Shown in pieces: positions 62,473-64,000 of a DNA stretch of 64,000 bases. The notes beneath the pieces were generated by a model. That model made no database searches and had not been told where the DNA came from. It saw nothing but the letters and a program-made list of their open reading frames with translations. The stretch's first letter is position 1. Each line of letters opens with the position of its first letter. This stretch comes from Paenibacillus polymyxa (GTDB lineage: Bacteria; Bacillota; Bacilli; Paenibacillales; Paenibacillaceae). The stretch is taken from positions 2,415,501 to 2,479,500 of the forward strand of contig NZ_CP049783.1 in assembly GCF_015710975.1 (NCBI RefSeq). The letters are read 5' to 3'. The translations under genes and the position numbers were made by a program.

Positions 62473-63030
62473 ATGAACGCGATTCACTTTATTCGAGAGT
62501 ACATCAGGCACCCACGCAGCGTAGGCGCTGTAATACCCAGTTCAAGACAGCTGGCCAAGCAAATAGCGACACCGATTTACTTTGACAAAGCCTCGTGCAT
62601 TATTGAATATGGGGCAGGGACTGGTGTGTTTACGCAAGAGCTGATTTTGAACAAGCGTCCAGAAACGTTACTGTTAGTGATTGAGGCAAATGAATCGTTT
62701 TATAAAAAATTACAAAGCAAATATGGTCACCTGGAGAGGGTACACATCATTCATGGATCGGCCGAGCATGTAGCGCGGTATATGGAACAGTACCAAGTCT
62801 CGAAGGTGGATTATATCGTATCGGGGCTTCCTTTCACCAGCTTACCCGCCGCGTTATCCAGCCTCATTTTGGGACAAACGGCCGAGGTGTTAGGCCAAGA
62901 AGGCAAGTTTATTACGTTCCAGTATAGCAAAGTTAAGCACAATTTCTTCCGTACTTTCTTTGCAGATATCCAGATTAAAAAGGTAAATTATAATGTGCCG
63001 CCAGCCTATGTGTTTACTTGCAGCCTGTGA
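62473..63030 (+). CDS. SAM-dependent methyltransferase (PmtA / rRNA adenine methylase-like fold)
   Basis: A 185-residue class-I methyltransferase. The start MNAIHFIREYIRHPRSVGAV, then IPSSRQLAKQI, is shared by short phospholipid N-methyltransferase-like proteins. IIEYGAGTGVFTQEL (~44-58) is the SAM-binding motif I, VIEANESFYKKL motif II, and YIVSGLPFTSLP motif IV, resembling the NxPY/F site of the KsgA/Erm superfamily but with GLPF. The substrate is uncertain (lipid or small molecule). ATG 62473 is chosen because GGGAGAGG lies five bases upstream. It stands alone. Confidence 0.82.
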   Translation: MNAIHFIREYIRHPRSVGAVIPSSRQLAKQIATPIYFDKASCIIEYGAGTGVFTQELILNKRPETLLLVIEANESFYKKLQSKYGHLERVHIIHGSAEHVARYMEQYQVSKVDYIVSGLPFTSLPAALSSLILGQTAEVLGQEGKFITFQYSKVKHNFFRTFFADIQIKKVNYNVPPAYVFTCSL

Positions 63031-63303
63031 CCCTTCAGCTATGTAGAAGATTAGAATAAATACGAATATCCATATACGGATGATTATGAGAAGATTGGGT
63101 CAGCATCATTAAGATGTTGAAACGGTCTTTTTTGTTGTCCACTTTTATGGAAATATAAGATAAGGGTTATGTTAAATGGCAAAATTCATTTAAGGAATCA
63201 TATTTTAAAATGGGGCTTAACCTATATATTACATAAGTTGGAACCTGTTAGACTTTTGTAAGATTCATAATAAATCTGAACTTTTGTTAAAGGAGATTTA
63301 TAT
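63031..63303. other. Intergenic region, no gene seen
   Basis: AT-rich spacer of 273 bases. CAGCATC/GATGTTG (63101-63119) followed by TCTTTTTTG may be a weak terminator for the methyltransferase gene. AAAGGAG at 63289-63295 is the ribosome site of the next gene. Confidence 0.5.
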
Positions 63304-63687
63304 ATGGTAAAACCGCTGATGTTCATGCGCTGGTGTGAGTATTATGGGTTAAGCGACCGTGAGACAGATTTTGTATCCTTTTTTATGATGAATTTTTCGG
63401 CTGCACGATCAGGCAATCAACCCAAACTTAAGGATCAATTTGTTGAGATTCAAAAAAAAGCCTTTCCAGAATACCCCTTTGATATTAGCCCGGAAGAACT
63501 GGATTATAACAAATTTGAAGAACTGATGAAACGAGTGTTGAACATTCATTTTGACACAGCTGAACTGCTGTACTCCTTCTATCTCCAAAAGCTGTGCGCA
63601 CCTTTAGCAGAATACATTTTATCTACTGGAGATGCCGAGCCTGCACGAATTTACTATGAGCTTATTCAAAAGGATAAAGTACGGTAG
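63304..63687 (+). CDS. Hypothetical protein, 127 residues
   Basis: I do not recognise a family. The protein is probably soluble and all-helical, rich in aromatic residues (MFMRWCEYYGLSDRETDFVS; LLYSFYLQKLCAPLAEYILS). It has no signal peptide or membrane segment. AAAGGAG nine bases before the ATG, a terminator at 63692 and AT-biased third positions support a real monocistronic gene. The EELDYNKFEELMKRVLNI region might be a small helical interaction module. Nothing in the context suggests a role. Confidence 0.75.
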   Translation: MVKPLMFMRWCEYYGLSDRETDFVSFFMMNFSAARSGNQPKLKDQFVEIQKKAFPEYPFDISPEELDYNKFEELMKRVLNIHFDTAELLYSFYLQKLCAPLAEYILSTGDAEPARIYYELIQKDKVR

Positions 63688-63691
63688 AGAT

Positions 63692-63721
63692 AAAAAAGCC
63701 CCTTGGCTAAGGGGCTTTTTT
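63692..63721 (+). terminator. Rho-independent terminator after the 127-residue gene
   Basis: AAAAAAGCCCCTT and AAGGGGCTTTTTT form a long perfect stem around GGCT, with T- and A-runs on both sides, so it may work in both directions. Confidence 0.93.
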
Positions 63722-63871
63722 CTATACTCAGGCTATAAAGTTATTTAATAAGTTAACTCTAGTCAATGTTCTGCTATATGGATATATGGAATAATCTATG
63801 TATATGGACATTACGTCCCATAAATGGTTCGATATGAAGATTTGGTCGGTAGAACGTATAGCAAAGCTGTA

Positions 63872-64000
63872 TTACAACATTTGAAGATCCGAGCACTTCT
63901 GAATTTCGGACGGAGAGGAGAGTGTAATCAACCGAATACCTGGAGCTTCGAGACGCTGTACCGGAACGATTAACTCGTTAGGAATCAGGAGCCTTAAAGC
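63872..64000 (-). CDS. Possible C-terminus of a reverse-strand gene cut by the window end
   Basis: A reverse-strand frame is open from base 64000 to a stop at 63872-63874 (42 codons, IPNELIVPVQRLEAPGIRLI followed by TLSSPSE). Length is too short for certainty and no family is recognised. The bidirectional terminator at 63692 would suit a convergent gene. Confidence 0.25.
   Translation of the reverse strand, partial: ALRLLIPNELIVPVQRLEAPGIRLITLSSPSEIQKCSDLQML

Overview
The window looks like a chromosomal segment of a Gram-positive, flagellated, spore-forming Firmicute, most probably Paenibacillus (P. polymyxa-like). The reasons are the arrangement flgK-flgL-fliW-csrA-hag-flaG-fliDST, long-form HPF before secA-prfB, an S-layer-homology protein, the argCJBDFGH cluster, ftsEX-M23-ctpB-minJ synteny, and strong AGGAGG ribosome sites with some TTG/GTG starts. 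Species assignment is inference. No rRNA, tRNA, CRISPR array, transposase or phage gene was found.

Layout. (1) 1-7.8 kb: late flagellar genes, comprising the C-terminus of FlgK, FlgL, the FliW/CsrA translational switch, flagellin, FlaG, FliD, FliS and a FliT-like chaperone. A secreted-protein gene sits antisense between csrA and hag. Two good sigma-D promoters precede hag and flaG, and the hag leader carries a CsrA-type GGA hairpin. (2) 7.9-16.2 kb: a Maf-type flagellin glycosyltransferase followed by a complete predicted CMP-pseudaminic acid pathway (pseB, F, G, H, I, C) plus one extra SDR enzyme. Together these should make the sugar and attach it to flagellin. (3) 16.5-28 kb: a cold-shock gene, then an 11-kb reverse-strand gene for a 3691-residue protein of 26 DUF11-like repeats in two alternating types, with no recognisable signal peptide or anchor. 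(4) 28.4-35.4 kb: hpf, secA (lacking the C-terminal zinc motif), prfB with its programmed +1 frameshift, a YitT-type membrane protein and an SMP-30-type lactonase. (5) 35.7-44.2 kb: arginine biosynthesis, argC-J-B-D-F-G-H, behind a promoter with a possible ArgR operator.

(6) 44.7-52.2 kb: the most unusual cluster. It has a small coiled-coil protein, an NfrB/cellulose-synthase-like GT2 enzyme with four N-terminal MshEN (c-di-GMP-binding type) motifs, a GtrB-like undecaprenyl-phosphate glycosyltransferase, a GtrA-like flippase, and two closely related GT-C membrane enzymes. It reads as a c-di-GMP-controlled polysaccharide synthase coupled to a three-component extracytoplasmic glycosylation system. 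(7) 52.2-63.7 kb: an esterase, a three-SLH surface protein, a VanW protein, then FtsE-FtsX, an M23 hydrolase with coiled coil, a CtpB-like S41 protease and a MinJ-like PDZ protein (cell-wall cleavage and division), a small methyltransferase and an unrecognised 127-residue protein.

All calls come from reading the sequence and recalled family knowledge. No database search was run.
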